Below are positions 1 to 10,716 of a stretch of DNA of 64,000 bases, one piece after another. The stretch is from Oxalicibacterium solurbis. GTDB taxonomy: Bacteria > Pseudomonadota > Gammaproteobacteria > Burkholderiales > Burkholderiaceae_D. The stretch covers positions 124,001-188,000 of the forward strand of contig NZ_BMDP01000001.1 in the NCBI RefSeq assembly GCF_014635845.1. The letters are read 5' to 3'. Each line of letters opens with the position of its first letter. Positions within the stretch are counted from its first letter, which is position 1. The position numbers and the translations under genes are program-made. The notes under the pieces are model-generated. The model saw only the letters and a list, made by a program, of their open reading frames with translations. It searched no databases and was not told where the DNA came from.

Positions 1-528
1 ATTGCCAGCGAACCCAACGGCGACTATGAAACGTACAAGGCTTACGTACTGGCGATGCAGCAAGCCAAGACATCGATCCACATTACCAATTCCTACTTCG
101 TGCCGGACCAGCAACTGATCGAAGCGCTGACCGATGCCGCCAGGCGCGGCGTGGAAGTCAAAGTCATCTTCCCTGCCGTATCCGACGCCAGCCTCGTCAT
201 GCATGCGGGACGTTCCTACTATACGGAATTGCTGTCGTCCGGCGTACGCATTTTCGAACTGCAGGCATCGGTACTGCACGCCAAGACCGCCGTTATCGAC
301 GGCTACTGGTCTACGGTCGGCTCCACCAATCTCGATATGCGCAGCTTTCTGCACAACAGCGAAGTCAACCTGATCGCGATCGACCAGGAATTCGGTTCGA
401 TAATGGAAAGCGCCTTCAACGAAGACCTGAAAAACTCAATCGAAGTCACGCCGGAGAAATGGGCAGAACGTCCGTTGTCCGACCGGTTACAGGAATGGTT
501 TGCGCGGCAATTCGAATACTGGCTGTGA
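1..528 (+). CDS. Cardiolipin synthase / phospholipase D family protein, 3' part
   Basis: The gene enters from the left edge; the reading frame is open from base 1, so the start lies outside the window. The visible 175 residues contain the second HKD motif of the phospholipase D superfamily, HAKTAVID followed by GSTN, with His, Lys and Asp in the H-x-K-x4-D spacing and the downstream Gly-Ser-x-Asn. Family members join two phosphatidylglycerol molecules, or transfer a phosphatidyl group, to make cardiolipin at the inner membrane. The C-terminus ([18 protein letters not shown]) is typical of bacterial Cls proteins. Cardiolipin synthase is the likeliest role, but another PLD-type transferase cannot be excluded without the N-terminal half. 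Confidence 0.88.
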   Translation: MASEPNGDYETYKAYVLAMQQAKTSIHITNSYFVPDQQLIEALTDAARRGVEVKVIFPAVSDASLVMHAGRSYYTELLSSGVRIFELQASVLHAKTAVIDGYWSTVGSTNLDMRSFLHNSEVNLIAIDQEFGSIMESAFNEDLKNSIEVTPEKWAERPLSDRLQEWFARQFEYWL

Positions 529-664
529 CGACATTTCCGCCGGCACATGCTGCACACCATTGTCCACGCCGGATTGCGCGCTCACGTGCGCAGCGCTTTT
601 CCTTCTCTGTCAAAATAGCAGCTTTCATGGCGACAAAAATCGCCACGCTCCTGAAAGATTCTGC

Positions 665-2167
665 ATGAATGCACCCGCACCGCGCCCGAGCCAACATCTC
701 GGCGATCTGCAGCTTGCCAATTCGTTCGCCTCGCTGCCGCCTGCGCATTACACGGCATTGATGCCGACGCCGCTGCCCGATCCCTATCTAGTCGCGGCAA
801 GCGTCTCGTCCGCCGCATTGATCGGCCTGGATTTTTCCGAGACACGCACGCAAGCCTTCGCCGATGTCTTTACCGGCAATCGCCTTCTCGAAGGATCGAA
901 GCCACTGTCGGCCGTCTATTCCGGCCATCAGTTCGGCGTCTGGGCCGGCCAGCTCGGCGATGGTCGCGCGATCCTGCTCGGCGATGTGCCGGCTTTCGAC
1001 ACGGCACCGACAAACCGCCTCGAATTGCAGCTCAAGGGCTCCGGCCTGACGCCGTATTCACGCATGGGCGATGGTCGGGCCGTCTTGCGTTCGTCGATTC
1101 GCGAATTCCTTTGTTCGGAAGCCATGGCAGCGCTCGGCATCCCGACCACGCGCTCGCTATGCGTGACCGGCTCCGATCAGCCTGTCATGCGCGAACAAAT
1201 GGAAACCGCCGCGGTAGCGACGCGCATGGCACCAAGCTTCGTGCGTTTCGGTTCCTTCGAACACTGGTTCTACAACGAGAAGCACGATGAACTGCGCACG
1301 CTGGCCGACTACGTCATCGACAACTTCTATCCGCAATTGCGTGCCGCCGAAAATCCCTACAAAGCGTTGCTGACGGAAGTGACGCTGCGCACGGCGCAAC
1401 TGATGGCGCAATGGCAGTCGGTCGGCTTCATGCACGGCGTGATGAATACCGACAATATGTCCATCCTCGGCCTGACGCTGGATTACGGCCCGTTCGGTTT
1501 CATGGAAGCCTTCAACGCACATCACATCTGCAACCATACCGACCAGCAGGGACGCTATTCTTACGCGCGCCAGCCACAGATCGGCGAATGGAACTGCTTT
1601 GCGCTCGGCCAGGCGTTGCTGCCGCTGATCGGCAGCGTCGAGGAAACGCAGGCTGCATTGCGCATCTACAAGCCGGCTTTTTCGGAAAAATTCCTGGCGC
1701 TGATGCATGCCAAGCTCGGCCTGCAGACATCGCAACCGGAAGATGCTGTGCTGTTCGACGACATGTTCGGTATCCTGCATGCGAGCCATGCCGATTTCAC
1801 GTCCTTCTTCCGCCGGCTCGGCAATTTCCGGCCAGGGAATGCCGGCAGCGCCGAACCGCTACGCGACCTCTTCATCGACCGTGCCGCCTTCGACGCGTGG
1901 GCGCTACAATACGCGACACGCCTGCAGCAGGAAAACAGTGATGACGGCGCGCGCAAACTTGCAATGGACGCCGTCAACCCCAAGTACGTGCTGCGCAACT
2001 ATCTGGCGCAGGTTGCCATCGAGAAGGCGCAGAAAAAGGATTTTTCCGAAGTTGCACGGTTGTTGCAAGTGCTGGAGCGTCCGTACGACGAACAGCCCGA
2101 AAACGAACAGTATGCCGCCCTGCCGCCCGACTGGGCCAACGATTTGGAAGTGAGTTGCTCATCATGA
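665..2167 (+). CDS. selO: Protein adenylyltransferase SelO (YdiU/UPF0061)
   Basis: A 500-residue SelO pseudokinase, which transfers AMP from ATP to Ser/Thr/Tyr of target proteins and is linked to oxidative stress in other bacteria. Visible landmarks are [17 protein letters not shown] near residue 86, the nucleotide-binding segment [20 protein letters not shown] near 123, HGVMNTDN at 257-264 and DYGPFGFM at 273-280. The protein ends in SCSS, the position where animal homologues carry selenocysteine, so this form uses Cys. The frame is open upstream to 500, but ATG 665 begins the conserved N-terminus and gives the expected length. The stop overlaps the msrB start by four bases (ATGA). Confidence 0.95.
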   Translation: MNAPAPRPSQHLGDLQLANSFASLPPAHYTALMPTPLPDPYLVAASVSSAALIGLDFSETRTQAFADVFTGNRLLEGSKPLSAVYSGHQFGVWAGQLGDGRAILLGDVPAFDTAPTNRLELQLKGSGLTPYSRMGDGRAVLRSSIREFLCSEAMAALGIPTTRSLCVTGSDQPVMREQMETAAVATRMAPSFVRFGSFEHWFYNEKHDELRTLADYVIDNFYPQLRAAENPYKALLTEVTLRTAQLMAQWQSVGFMHGVMNTDNMSILGLTLDYGPFGFMEAFNAHHICNHTDQQGRYSYARQPQIGEWNCFALGQALLPLIGSVEETQAALRIYKPAFSEKFLALMHAKLGLQTSQPEDAVLFDDMFGILHASHADFTSFFRRLGNFRPGNAGSAEPLRDLFIDRAAFDAWALQYATRLQQENSDDGARKLAMDAVNPKYVLRNYLAQVAIEKAQKKDFSEVARLLQVLERPYDEQPENEQYAALPPDWANDLEVSCSS

Positions 2168-2571
2168 TCGACAAAGTCATCAAGACCGACGCCGAATGGC
2201 GCGAACAGCTGGACGACGAGCAATATGCCGTCACGCGCCATGCCGCCACCGAAGCACCATTCACCGGCTGCTACTGGGATCATCACGAACCCGGCATCTA
2301 CACCTGCGTCTGCTGCGGCACGCCGCTGTTCGCCTCGGATGCCAAGTTCGAATCCGGCTGCGGCTGGCCCAGCTACTTCAAGGCACTGAATCCGGCGATG
2401 GTGAAGGAAAAGGTCGACCGCAGCTACGGCATGGTGCGTACCGAAATCATCTGCAACGTCTGCGATGCCCATCTCGGCCACGTCTTCAACGACGGCCCGC
2501 CGCCGACCGGCCTGCGCTACTGCATCAATTCCGCATCGCTGAGCTTTTCGCCGATGCCCGAACTGAAATAA
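2164..2571 (+). CDS. msrB: Peptide-methionine (R)-S-oxide reductase MsrB
   Basis: A 135-residue MsrB that reduces the R epimer of methionine sulfoxide in proteins using thioredoxin. Two zinc-binding CxxC pairs are seen at Cys48/51 and Cys97/100. The catalytic Cys120 is in RYCINSASL, and Cys66 in GCGWPS is a possible resolving residue. An in-frame TTG lies nine bases upstream, but ATG 2164 overlaps the selO stop as ATGA, which implies translational coupling. Pairing with SelO places a protein-oxidation repair enzyme and a redox-linked AMPylator under one control. Confidence 0.96.
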   Translation: MIDKVIKTDAEWREQLDDEQYAVTRHAATEAPFTGCYWDHHEPGIYTCVCCGTPLFASDAKFESGCGWPSYFKALNPAMVKEKVDRSYGMVRTEIICNVCDAHLGHVFNDGPPPTGLRYCINSASLSFSPMPELK

Positions 2572-2584
2572 CCGCACAATTGCC

Positions 2585-3205
2585 ATGAAATTCCTGTTCG
2601 ACCTGTTCCCCGTCATCCTTTTCTTCGGCGTCTTCAAGTGGGGCGAAGGCAATGCGCAAGCCGCGCAGGCCGTCGGCCAGCAATATCTGAGCGGCCTGGT
2701 TTCCGGCGGCGAAGTCACGCTGGCGCAAGCGCCCATCCTGCTCGCCACCGCAATCGCCATCGTTGCCACCGTCGTGCAGATCGGCTGGCTGCTGCTGCGC
2801 GGGAAGAAAGTCGATACGACGCTGTGGCTGTCGCTTGCCATCATCGTCGTCTTCGGCGGTGCGACGATCTATTTCCACAACGAGACCTTCATCAAGTGGA
2901 AGCCGACCGTGCTCTACTGGTGTTTCGCCGCTGCGCTGCTGTTCAGCCAGATTGTTCTGAAGAAAAACCTGATCCGCACCATGATGGAAAAACAGATGTC
3001 GCTGCCGGATGGCATCTGGCGCCGCGTCAACCTGTCGTGGGTCGCCTTCTTCCTGACGATGGGCCTGCTGAACCTGTACGTCGCCTTCAATTTCTCCACG
3101 GACAGCTGGGTCAACTTCAAGCTGTTCGGCAGCATGGGACTGATGCTGGTTTTCATCGTCGTGCAAAGCCTGATGCTGTCCAAGTACATCAAGGAACCGC
3201 AATAA
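2585..3205 (+). CDS. yciB: Septation protein A / inner membrane protein YciB
   Basis: A 206-residue polytopic inner-membrane protein of the YciB/IspZ family, starting [17 protein letters not shown] as the family does. About five hydrophobic segments are seen: residues 3-20, 45-65, 78-95, 105-125 and 150-200, the last probably as two helices. In enterobacteria YciB affects cell-envelope synthesis and division by interacting with elongasome and divisome proteins. It starts 13 bases after msrB and is followed one base later by the bolA-family gene, so it sits inside the selO-msrB operon. The family match is firm; the exact role here is inferred from homologues. Confidence 0.92.
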   Translation: MKFLFDLFPVILFFGVFKWGEGNAQAAQAVGQQYLSGLVSGGEVTLAQAPILLATAIAIVATVVQIGWLLLRGKKVDTTLWLSLAIIVVFGGATIYFHNETFIKWKPTVLYWCFAAALLFSQIVLKKNLIRTMMEKQMSLPDGIWRRVNLSWVAFFLTMGLLNLYVAFNFSTDSWVNFKLFGSMGLMLVFIVVQSLMLSKYIKEPQ

Positions 3206-3206
3206 C

Positions 3207-3476
3207 ATGAGCGATCGCATCGACCGCATCCGTGCCCGCCTTGAGGAAACTTTCATTCCCGAGTCCTGTCAACTTGAGGACGAATCCGCGTTGCATGCCG
3301 GCCATGCGGGCGCGGCGTCCGGCGGCGGACACTATCGCCTGTTCATCGTCTCCGACAAATTCGAAAAGCAGAGCCGTATCCAACGTCATCGGCTGGTGTA
3401 TGATTGTTTGAGTGACATGATGCACAAGGATATTCACGCATTGGCCATTACCGCCCTCGCACCGTCCGAAATCTGA
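3207..3476 (+). CDS. BolA family protein
   Basis: An 89-residue BolA-like protein. The characteristic block GGGHYRLFIVSDKFEKQSR and the helical segment RLVYDCLSDMMHKDIHALAI match the family fold, in which a conserved His and the FxxxxxxxRHR-like region contact a monothiol glutaredoxin and an Fe-S cluster. E. coli BolA is a morphology and biofilm regulator, while others act in Fe-S trafficking. It starts one base after the yciB stop (TAAC then ATG), so the two are translationally coupled. The short upstream spacing and shared direction argue for one mRNA from selO to here. Confidence 0.92.
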   Translation: MSDRIDRIRARLEETFIPESCQLEDESALHAGHAGAASGGGHYRLFIVSDKFEKQSRIQRHRLVYDCLSDMMHKDIHALAITALAPSEI

Positions 3477-3544
3477 CAAAAATTTAAACAAAGCAAGCCG
3501 GCACGTTTTCTTTCCAACAACAAACTTCCACTCAGGAATTGAAT

Positions 3545-4321
3545 ATGACCTTTAAACCCGCTCATTTGGTGGTCGCATTACTTGTGTCTTCCGCGTTGCC
3601 TGCGATGGCACAAAACCTTGCCGTCGTGAACGGCAAACCCGTCCCCTCTTCCCGTGCGGACATGATGGTCAAGCAGATGGCGGCACAAGGCCAGAAGGAC
3701 ACGCCTGAACTGCGCGCCATGATCAAGGAAGAATTGATCAACCGCGAAATCCTGGTGCAGGAAGCCGACAAACTCGGCCTCGGCACCACGCCCGACGTCA
3801 AGGCGCAACTGGAAATTGCACGCCAATCCATCCTGATCCGCGCGCTGGTCGGCGATTACCTGAAAAAGAATCCAGTCAAGGATGCTGACGTCCAGGCCGA
3901 GTACGACAAGTTCCGTGCACAAGCCAGCGACAAGGAATACCACGCACGCCACATCCTGGTCGAAACCGAGGATGAAGCCAAAGCCATCATTGCCAAGCTG
4001 AAAGGCGGTGCCAAGTTCGAAGACCTGGCCAAGCAATCGAAGGATCCGGGCTCGGCTGCCAACGGCGGTGATCTGGACTGGGCTGCACCGCAGGCTTTCG
4101 TGAAGCCGTTCTCCGATGCGATGGTTTCGCTGAAAAAAGGCCAGTTGCTGGAAACGCCGGTGCACACGCAGTTCGGCTGGCACGTAATCCGCCTGGACGA
4201 CGTGCGTGCGGCGAAGATTCCGACGCTGGAAGAAGTGAAACCGCAAATCACCGAATCGCTGCAACAACGCAAACTGCAGGCTTACCAGCAGCAGTTGCGC
4301 ACAAAAGCGAAGATCAAGTAA
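3545..4321 (+). CDS. Periplasmic parvulin-type peptidyl-prolyl isomerase
   Basis: A 258-residue exported foldase. An N-terminal signal peptide (about residues 1-22, ending PAMA before QNLAVVNG) is followed by a SurA/PrsA-like N-domain. A parvulin PPIase domain at about residues 128-225 shows HARHILV, GGDLDW and FGWHVIRLDDV. Such proteins isomerise X-Pro bonds of outer-membrane or secreted proteins in the periplasm. The start was set at ATG 3545 behind an AGGAA ribosome site; a TTG six bases earlier is in frame but less likely. The 68-base gap from bolA could hold its own promoter. A strong hairpin terminator follows. The family is often called PpiC or SurA-like. Confidence 0.92.
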   Translation: MTFKPAHLVVALLVSSALPAMAQNLAVVNGKPVPSSRADMMVKQMAAQGQKDTPELRAMIKEELINREILVQEADKLGLGTTPDVKAQLEIARQSILIRALVGDYLKKNPVKDADVQAEYDKFRAQASDKEYHARHILVETEDEAKAIIAKLKGGAKFEDLAKQSKDPGSAANGGDLDWAAPQAFVKPFSDAMVSLKKGQLLETPVHTQFGWHVIRLDDVRAAKIPTLEEVKPQITESLQQRKLQAYQQQLRTKAKIK

Positions 4322-4339
4322 TCCACGCTTCATCCATGA

Positions 4340-4368
4340 AAAAGGCGCTCGATCGAGCGCCTTTTTTA
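4340..4368 (+). terminator. Rho-independent terminator after the selO-ppiC run
   Basis: A perfect GC stem (GGCGCTCGATCGAGCGCC) sits between A and T runs directly behind the PPIase stop codon, so it could work in both directions. Confidence 0.9.
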
Positions 4369-4473
4369 TTCTCCCGGTTCCTGATCCTGCCGGCAACCAC
4401 TCCCCATCACTACGCCCTTTTTGCCATATCGCGTCGCGTGAAACCGGGAAACGGCATGCACAAACATGTCATG

Positions 4474-4509
4474 CAAAAAAACGGCCGGATATTTTCCGGC
4501 CGTTTTTCA
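4474..4509 (-). terminator. Rho-independent terminator of purL
   Basis: An inverted repeat ACGGCCGG / CCGGCCGT has a short TATTTT loop and flanking A and T runs. It lies 15 bases beyond the purL stop on the minus strand. The symmetric flanks make it potentially bidirectional. Confidence 0.85.
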
Positions 4510-4523
4510 GATGGAAGGGATAA

Positions 4524-7500
4524 TCACCCGACCCACTTGCGTGCATTGCGGAACATGCGCATCCACGGCGAATCCTCGCCCCATGCATCCGGATGCCACG
4601 ATTGCTGGACCGTACGAGACACACGTTCCGCATGCGGCATCAGCACGGTGAAGCGGCCATCCGGTGTCGTCACCGACGTGATGCCCTGCGGCGAACCGTT
4701 CGGGTTGTACGGATAGGTTTCGGTTGCATGGCCCTTGTTGTCGATGTAGCGCATCGCGACGATGGCCTTGTCGATATCGCCGGTCTGCGAGAAGTCCGCA
4801 TAGCCTTCGCCGTGCGCGATCGCAATCGCGGTCTGGGTGCCGGCCATGCCGCTGAAGAAGATCGACGGTGACGACGCCACCTCGACCATCGAGAAGCGCG
4901 CCTGGAACTGTTCGGCCTTGTTGCGTGTGAATTTCGGCCAGGCTTCCGCACCCGGGATGATGGACTTCAGGTTGCTCATCATCTGGCAGCCGTTGCAGAT
5001 GCCCAGCGCGAAGGTATCCGCACGGAAGAAGAAGTCGGCGAACTGTTCGGCCAGCTGTGCGTTGAACAGGATGGTCTTGGCCCAGCCTTCGCCGGCACCC
5101 AGCACGTCGCCGTAAGAGAAACCACCGACGGCAATCGCGCCCTTGTAGTCGGCCAGATGTGCACGGCCGGCGATCAGGTCGCTCATGTGCACATCCACCG
5201 CTTCGAAGCCGGACTTGTGCATCACGTAGGCCGTCTCGACCTGCGAGTTCACGCCCTGCTCGCGCAGGATCGCCACCTTTGGTCGTGCGCCGCTCGCGAT
5301 GAACGGTGCGGCGATATCTTCCTGCGGATCGAAGGTCAGTAGCGGCGTGATGCCCGGATCGAGCTTGTCGAGGATGCGGTCGTATTCAGCATCGGCGCAG
5401 TCCGGATTGTCGCGCAGGCGTACGATGCGCCAGCTGGTTTCGCTCCAGAAGCGTTGCAGGTCGATGCGCGACTGGCTGTAGATCGTCTTGGCGTCGCGCG
5501 TGAATTCGATCATGTCGTGATCGTTCAGCGTGCCGACGATGTGGCTGCAGCCGCCAAGATTGTATTCGCGCAGCACGTTCATCACCTCGGACTTCTGTTC
5601 CGCGCGCACCTGGATGACTGCTCCCAGTTCTTCATTGAACAACGCCCGCAACGTCATATCGTTACGGCGCTCGCCGACTTGCTGCGCCCAGTTCTTCGCA
5701 TCGCCGGCGTCGCTGGCGTGTTCGCCTTCCAGCGTCAGGATATCGAGATTGACGGACAGACCGGTGTGACCGGCAAACGCCATCTCGCACAGCGTGGCGA
5801 ACAGGCCGCCGTCGGAACGATCGTGATAGGCCAGCAATTTGCCTTCGTTGTTCAGGCGCTGAATCGCGTTGAAGAAACCCTTCAGATCTTCCGCACTGTC
5901 CACGTCCGGCGCATCGTTGCCGATCTGCTGCATGACTTGCGCAAAGGCGGATGCGCCCATGCGGTTCTTGCCGCGGCCCAGATCGATGACGATCAGCGAG
6001 GTGTCGCCCAGATCGGTACGCAACTGCGGCGTCAGCGATTTGCGTACATCATGCACCGGCGCAAACGCCGAGACGATCAGAGAAACCGGCGCGACGACGG
6101 CCTTGTCCACGCCTTCATCCTGCCACGTCGTGCGCATCGACAGCGAATCCTTGCCGACCGGGATGCTGATGCCGAGCGCCGGGCACAATTCCATGCCGAC
6201 TGCCTTGACGGTGTCGAACAATGCCGCATCCTGTCCCGGCTGGCCGCAGGCCGCCATCCAGTTGGCGGACAGCTTGATGTCGGAAATGTCTGCGATCGGT
6301 GCAGCCGCGATATTCGTGATCGCTTCGCCGACTGCCATGCGGCCGGAAGCGGCAGCATCGATGACAGCAAGCGGCGTGCGCTCGCCCATTGCCATCGCCT
6401 CGCCCAGATAGCCTTCGAAGCTCATCGCCGTAACGGCGCAATCGGCAACCGGAACCTGCCACGGACCCACCATCTGGTCGCGCACCGACATTCCGCCGAC
6501 GGTGCGATCGCCGATCGTGATCAGGAAGGATTTATCCGCCACCGTCGGCAGACGCAACACGCGCACCGATGCTTCCAGCAGATCGATGCCGGTCAGGTCG
6601 ATTGCCGGCAGGCTTTTCTCGACGTGCGTAACGTCGCGATGCATCTTCGGCGGTTTGCCGAGCAGTACATCCATCGGCATATCGACCGGCTCGTTGTCGT
6701 GCAGCGGATCGACCAGCTTCAGCTGACGCTCTTCGGTCGCAGTGCCGACCACGGCGAACGGGCTGCGTTCGCGTTCGCACAATGCCTGGAATTTCGGCAG
6801 GTTTTCCGGATCGATCGCCAGCACGTAACGCTCCTGCGATTCGTTGCTCCAGATTTCCTTCGGCGACAGGCCGCTTTCCTCCAGTTGAATTTCGCGCAGA
6901 TCGAAAATCGCGCCACGCTTGGCGTCGTTGGTGATTTCCGGGAAGGCATTCGACAGACCGCCGGCGCCGACGTCGTGGATCGAAAGGATGGGATTGTTTT
7001 CGCCCATCGCCCAGCAGGCATTGATGACTTCCTGCGCACGACGCTCCATTTCCGGATTGCCACGTTGTACGGAATCGAAATCGAGATCGGCCGTATTGGT
7101 ACCGGTCGCCATCGACGATGCCGCACCACCGCCCATGCCGATGCGCATGCCGGGTCCGCCAAGCTGGATCAGCAGGCTGCCGACCGGCAAGGCGTTCTTC
7201 TTCGTATGCTGTGCGGCGATGCTGCCGATGCCGCCGGCGATCATGATCGGCTTGTGATAGCCCTGCACGACGCCGCCGACGTTCTGCTCATAGGTCCGGA
7301 AATAGCCGCCGAGATTCGGCCGGCCGAATTCGTTGTTGAAAGCCGCCGCGCCGATCGGGCCGTCGATCATGATCTGCAGCGCCGAGGCGATGCGGTCAGG
7401 CTTGCCGTACACATCGGCATCGACCTTCTGGTCAGACGGCAGCGTGACATCGCGCGCGTTTTCCCATTGCTGCTCGCCATCCGGCAGCATCAGGTTGGAA

Positions 7501-8525
7501 ACGGTGAAGCCGCACAGGCCGGCTTTCGGCTTGGCGCCGCGGCCGGTCGAACCTTCGTCGCGGATTTCGCCGCCGGCACCGGTCGAGGCGCCGGGGAACG
7601 GCGAGATCGCGGTCGGATGGTTGTGCGTCTCGACCTTCATCAGAATGTGCGTCAGTTCATCCGAGGGCGCATATGTATTGTCGCCACGCGGATAGAAACG
7701 CATCACATTGCCGCCTTCGATCACCGACGAGTTATCGCTGTAGGCGACGACGGTGCCGCGCGGCGACAGCTGGTGCGTGTTCTTGATCATCGCAAACAGC
7801 GATTTGTCCTGCTGCTGGCCGTCGATGGTCCAGTCGGCATTGAATATCTTGTGGCGGCAGTGTTCGCTGTTGGCCTGCGCGAACATCATCAGTTCGACGT
7901 CGGTCGGATTGCGCTTGGCTGCGGTGAAGGCGTCCAGCAGGTAATCGATCTCGTCGTCCGACAGCGCCAAGCCCAGTTCGGCGTTGGCGTCGAGCAGCGC
8001 GGCACGACCGCCCTGCAGCAGATCGATATGCGCCAGCGGCTTGGCTTCCAGCTCCTCGAACAAGCCGACGGCCTGCTGTGCATCGCGCAGCACGGTTTCC
8101 GTCATGCGGTCGTGCAGTAGGGCTTGCACCGCAACGGCATCCTCTTCGGACAAGGTTTTCACGCCGCCCAGCAGGCCGCTCTTCAGATGGACGACATAGC
8201 TGATGCCGCGCTCGATGCGGTGAATGCCGGTCATGCCGCAATTGTGTGCAATGTCGGTCGCCTTGCTGGCCCATGGCGAAATGGTGCCGAAACGCGGAAT
8301 CACGACGAATTCCTCACCTTCCAGTTTCGATGCGAAAGGCTCGCCATAGGTCAGCATGGCTTCCAGGCGCTGGACGTCTTCAGGCGCCAGCGGCGCGGAA
8401 GAATCGATGAAGTGCAGATAACGCCCGGAGACGCCGGCGATGGCGGAATCGATCTGGTGAAGTTGTTGCAGGAGACGTTCGGTACGGAAGGCAGACAGGG
8501 CGTTGGAACCTGGCAGAATCAGCAT
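4524..8525 (-). CDS. purL: Phosphoribosylformylglycinamidine synthase PurL (large, single-chain form)
   Basis: A 1333-residue cytoplasmic enzyme of purine synthesis that converts FGAR, glutamine and ATP to FGAM. It is the long proteobacterial form that fuses PurS-like, PurL and PurQ parts. The N-terminal region runs to about residue 200. A catalytic synthetase core follows with [13 protein letters not shown] and two AIRS-type halves. A C-terminal class I glutamine amidotransferase ends the chain, with nucleophile Cys in [10 protein letters not shown] and the HGEGYADF segment. The frame is open upstream to 8651, but ATG 8525 gives the normal [14 protein letters not shown] start. It is monocistronic, with terminators on both sides. 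Confidence 0.97.
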   Translation of the reverse strand: MLILPGSNALSAFRTERLLQQLHQIDSAIAGVSGRYLHFIDSSAPLAPEDVQRLEAMLTYGEPFASKLEGEEFVVIPRFGTISPWASKATDIAHNCGMTGIHRIERGISYVVHLKSGLLGGVKTLSEEDAVAVQALLHDRMTETVLRDAQQAVGLFEELEAKPLAHIDLLQGGRAALLDANAELGLALSDDEIDYLLDAFTAAKRNPTDVELMMFAQANSEHCRHKIFNADWTIDGQQQDKSLFAMIKNTHQLSPRGTVVAYSDNSSVIEGGNVMRFYPRGDNTYAPSDELTHILMKVETHNHPTAISPFPGASTGAGGEIRDEGSTGRGAKPKAGLCGFTVSNLMLPDGEQQWENARDVTLPSDQKVDADVYGKPDRIASALQIMIDGPIGAAAFNNEFGRPNLGGYFRTYEQNVGGVVQGYHKPIMIAGGIGSIAAQHTKKNALPVGSLLIQLGGPGMRIGMGGGAASSMATGTNTADLDFDSVQRGNPEMERRAQEVINACWAMGENNPILSIHDVGAGGLSNAFPEITNDAKRGAIFDLREIQLEESGLSPKEIWSNESQERYVLAIDPENLPKFQALCERERSPFAVVGTATEERQLKLVDPLHDNEPVDMPMDVLLGKPPKMHRDVTHVEKSLPAIDLTGIDLLEASVRVLRLPTVADKSFLITIGDRTVGGMSVRDQMVGPWQVPVADCAVTAMSFEGYLGEAMAMGERTPLAVIDAAASGRMAVGEAITNIAAAPIADISDIKLSANWMAACGQPGQDAALFDTVKAVGMELCPALGISIPVGKDSLSMRTTWQDEGVDKAVVAPVSLIVSAFAPVHDVRKSLTPQLRTDLGDTSLIVIDLGRGKNRMGASAFAQVMQQIGNDAPDVDSAEDLKGFFNAIQRLNNEGKLLAYHDRSDGGLFATLCEMAFAGHTGLSVNLDILTLEGEHASDAGDAKNWAQQVGERRNDMTLRALFNEELGAVIQVRAEQKSEVMNVLREYNLGGCSHIVGTLNDHDMIEFTRDAKTIYSQSRIDLQRFWSETSWRIVRLRDNPDCADAEYDRILDKLDPGITPLLTFDPQEDIAAPFIASGARPKVAILREQGVNSQVETAYVMHKSGFEAVDVHMSDLIAGRAHLADYKGAIAVGGFSYGDVLGAGEGWAKTILFNAQLAEQFADFFFRADTFALGICNGCQMMSNLKSIIPGAEAWPKFTRNKAEQFQARFSMVEVASSPSIFFSGMAGTQTAIAIAHGEGYADFSQTGDIDKAIVAMRYIDNKGHATETYPYNPNGSPQGITSVTTPDGRFTVLMPHAERVSRTVQQSWHPDAWGEDSPWMRMFRNARKWVG

Positions 8526-8662
8526 GGCGAGATGGCAGTTGAGGCGGGAAGGCGGAACGAAATGGCCTCCAACCCGCGATTTGGATCGGAAACCGTGATT
8601 ATACCGCGAGGTGCCCTCGGAAACCGCCTCCGCGGCCGGGGAAATCGCCATCCGGAAGACGA

Positions 8663-8693
8663 AAAAAGGACGTCATGTGACGTCCTTTCATTC
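8663..8693. terminator. Hairpin terminator between purL and the DoxX gene
   Basis: The stem AAAGGACGTCA / TGACGTCCTTT with flanking A/T runs lies 54 bases downstream of the doxX stop on the minus strand, before purL begins. It most likely ends the doxX transcript. Confidence 0.75.
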
Positions 8694-8746
8694 AAGCATC
8701 CGGTTCGCGACGAATCGGCGATCCGCCGCATTTCACGGCAGCGAGA

Positions 8747-9151
8747 CTAGTTCCAGCGGCCGCCGCGCCCGCCTACGCTGAAGCGCCCCGCTCCCAGCAG
8801 GACCAGCGCCAGCGCCGTAAAGAGAAACATCCCCTGCAATTCCAGCGCCCAGCCACCGGTGTTGGACAACGTCGCCAATTGCTTCATGTGCACGAGAAAG
8901 ATCGCAAATAACATGTTGCCGGCAATGATCAGCGCCGCCAGTCGCGACCACAGACCGACAATCAGCAGGATGGGGGCAACCACTTCGCCCAGATAGACCA
9001 GATAACCAATGGCGGCAGGCAGCCCCGCTTGCGTCGCGGCGCCGATGACGAATGCCGGCCCGGCCATGATTTTCGATATTCCGTGCAGCAGTATCAGCAT
9101 GCCCAGCACCACGCGCAACAGCAGTTTTCCGAGATCGTCCGTATTGCCCAT
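8747..9151 (-). CDS. DoxX family membrane protein
   Basis: A 134-residue protein with four predicted membrane helices. It carries the DoxX signatures LLLRVVLGMLILLHGISKI near the N-terminus and PAAIGYLVYLGEVVAPILL in the second helix. The family is broad; members have been tied to thiosulfate:quinone oxidoreductase subunits and to redox stress, but no specific function can be read here. ATG 9151 was chosen over a codon nine residues upstream because it follows an AAGGGGG ribosome site. The C-terminus is rich in Gly and Arg. It is transcribed away from nothing obvious and ends at its own hairpin. Confidence 0.88.
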   Translation of the reverse strand: MGNTDDLGKLLLRVVLGMLILLHGISKIMAGPAFVIGAATQAGLPAAIGYLVYLGEVVAPILLIVGLWSRLAALIIAGNMLFAIFLVHMKQLATLSNTGGWALELQGMFLFTALALVLLGAGRFSVGGRGGRWN

Positions 9152-9289
9152 CGCTCGCCCCCTTCCGGTTGAATGCACAACACCTATAGGCGGACGGCCG
9201 TCCGCTCCGCAGGAATCATACGCCTGTGCCGGACGATGGCAAGTGCCGCTTTCCTTTCTGCTTTGTCCTTGCGCTTCTTCTCGCTACTT

Positions 9290-10477
9290 CTACTCTCCCA
9301 GCAATTCCGAAACTGCACTCAAGCCTTCCACATGCTCGGAAATCACCTTGACGATCACCGTAATCGGAATACCCAGCAGCATGCCCCAGGCGCCCCACAA
9401 CCAGGTCCAGAACAGCAGCGACACGAACACCGCCGCCGCATTCATGCGGGCAATACGGCCGGTCATCCAGGTCGTGACGAAGGTGCCGACTACCGTCGAG
9501 ATCACCAGCGTGGCAGCCGTAACCAGCAACAATCCGTTCACTGTTTCAAACTGCATGAAGGCGCTGACGCCGGTCGCGGCGATGATCAGCACCGTACCGA
9601 AGTACGGAATGATGTGCAGGAAAGCCGCAGCGATCGCCCAGGCGCCGGCATTCGCCAGCCCGATCCACTCCAGCGCAGCCCACATCAAGATGCCGAACAG
9701 CGCGTTCGTCACCAGCAGCATCAGCATGTAGTTCTGGATCGACTTGTTGATCGCATCGAGAATATTGACGGTGATCTTGCGTGTCGACAGCGCATGCCCG
9801 CTGACCTTGACCAGCTTGCGCTTGAAGGTATCGCCGGCAGCAAGGAAGAAAAACACCAGGAAGATCACCATCACCGTCTGGCTGAGAAAAGTCATTGCGC
9901 CTGCCGATCCCGCACGCAGCCATTCGCTCAGATTGAACAGTGAACGATCCGCATTGGCACGACTGGGCGCAGCACGCACGCCGGCCGCCTGATTGGTTGC
10001 CTTCTCGATTTCGGTCGCCGCCTTCTGCATCTGCTGGATCGCGCTCGGCTGGCCGCGATGCAGGTTGCGCAACGTGCGCGCCATCTTCTGCGTTGCCACT
10101 GGCAGGTCGCTGAGGATGGCATTGAATTCGTCGCGCAGATTCCATGTCGTCAGCAAGGCGCTGCTCAGGATTGCGGCGATCACGATGGAAGTGCCGAACA
10201 GGCGCGGAATGCGTATGCGTTCCAGCCACGTCACCAGCGGACTCAACGTATAGGCGACGAAAATGCCGAAGACCAGCGGGATGAAAAACTTGTTCGCCGC
10301 GGACAAGGCAAACACCAATGCCACGCTGGCTAGGATAATCAGCGAGATACCGCGCGCATCCACCGGCAGCGGAATCAGCGCTGCGGCTCTTTCATGCTGA
10401 AGGGGGCTATCGCTTGCGGTCTCATGGCGGACTACGCCGGTTCCATGCGGCCGGCTTTCGTCGATCTGGTTTTTCAT
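9290..10477 (-). CDS. AI-2E family transporter (PerM/TqsA-like permease)
   Basis: A 395-residue polytopic inner-membrane protein of the AI-2E transporter superfamily (formerly UPF0118). A hydrophobic pair near residues 30-75 is followed by a long soluble stretch at about 90-165. A helix-rich C-terminal half contains PYFGTVLIIAATGVSAFMQF and WGAWGMLLGIPITVIVKV, segments conserved in the family. E. coli TqsA exports autoinducer-2 and other members act as Na+/H+ antiporters, so the substrate is unknown here. The frame continues 74 codons upstream without family-like sequence; ATG 10477 (MKNQIDESRPHG) is preferred, though no clear ribosome site is seen. Confidence 0.88.
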   Translation of the reverse strand: MKNQIDESRPHGTGVVRHETASDSPLQHERAAALIPLPVDARGISLIILASVALVFALSAANKFFIPLVFGIFVAYTLSPLVTWLERIRIPRLFGTSIVIAAILSSALLTTWNLRDEFNAILSDLPVATQKMARTLRNLHRGQPSAIQQMQKAATEIEKATNQAAGVRAAPSRANADRSLFNLSEWLRAGSAGAMTFLSQTVMVIFLVFFFLAAGDTFKRKLVKVSGHALSTRKITVNILDAINKSIQNYMLMLLVTNALFGILMWAALEWIGLANAGAWAIAAAFLHIIPYFGTVLIIAATGVSAFMQFETVNGLLLVTAATLVISTVVGTFVTTWMTGRIARMNAAAVFVSLLFWTWLWGAWGMLLGIPITVIVKVISEHVEGLSAVSELLGE

Positions 10478-10716
10478 TTTCGCGGCAAATGCAGGAAGGA
10501 CACTGCCATTGGGCAATCCACGGCATGGATCGTTCCCGGCCGAGGCAAAGACGCCTGCCAGCCAGCAACAATGTACGGTAGCGCACAGATTCCGTTTGGA
10601 ACGCACCCCTAGACTGGAAACGGATAAAAAGCGAACGAACCTGCCCGGCTGTCCACAGTCGTCTGCACATGCAGCGTGGCAGGTCTCCCCCTCCTCCAAA
10701 AAAGAAAGGACGTGCC

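Noticed and set aside
5454-8120. 888-residue open frame on the plus strand
   Set aside because: It lies wholly antisense to purL and has an Arg/His/Gln-rich composition with no recognisable motif; it is a by-product of the codon bias of purL.
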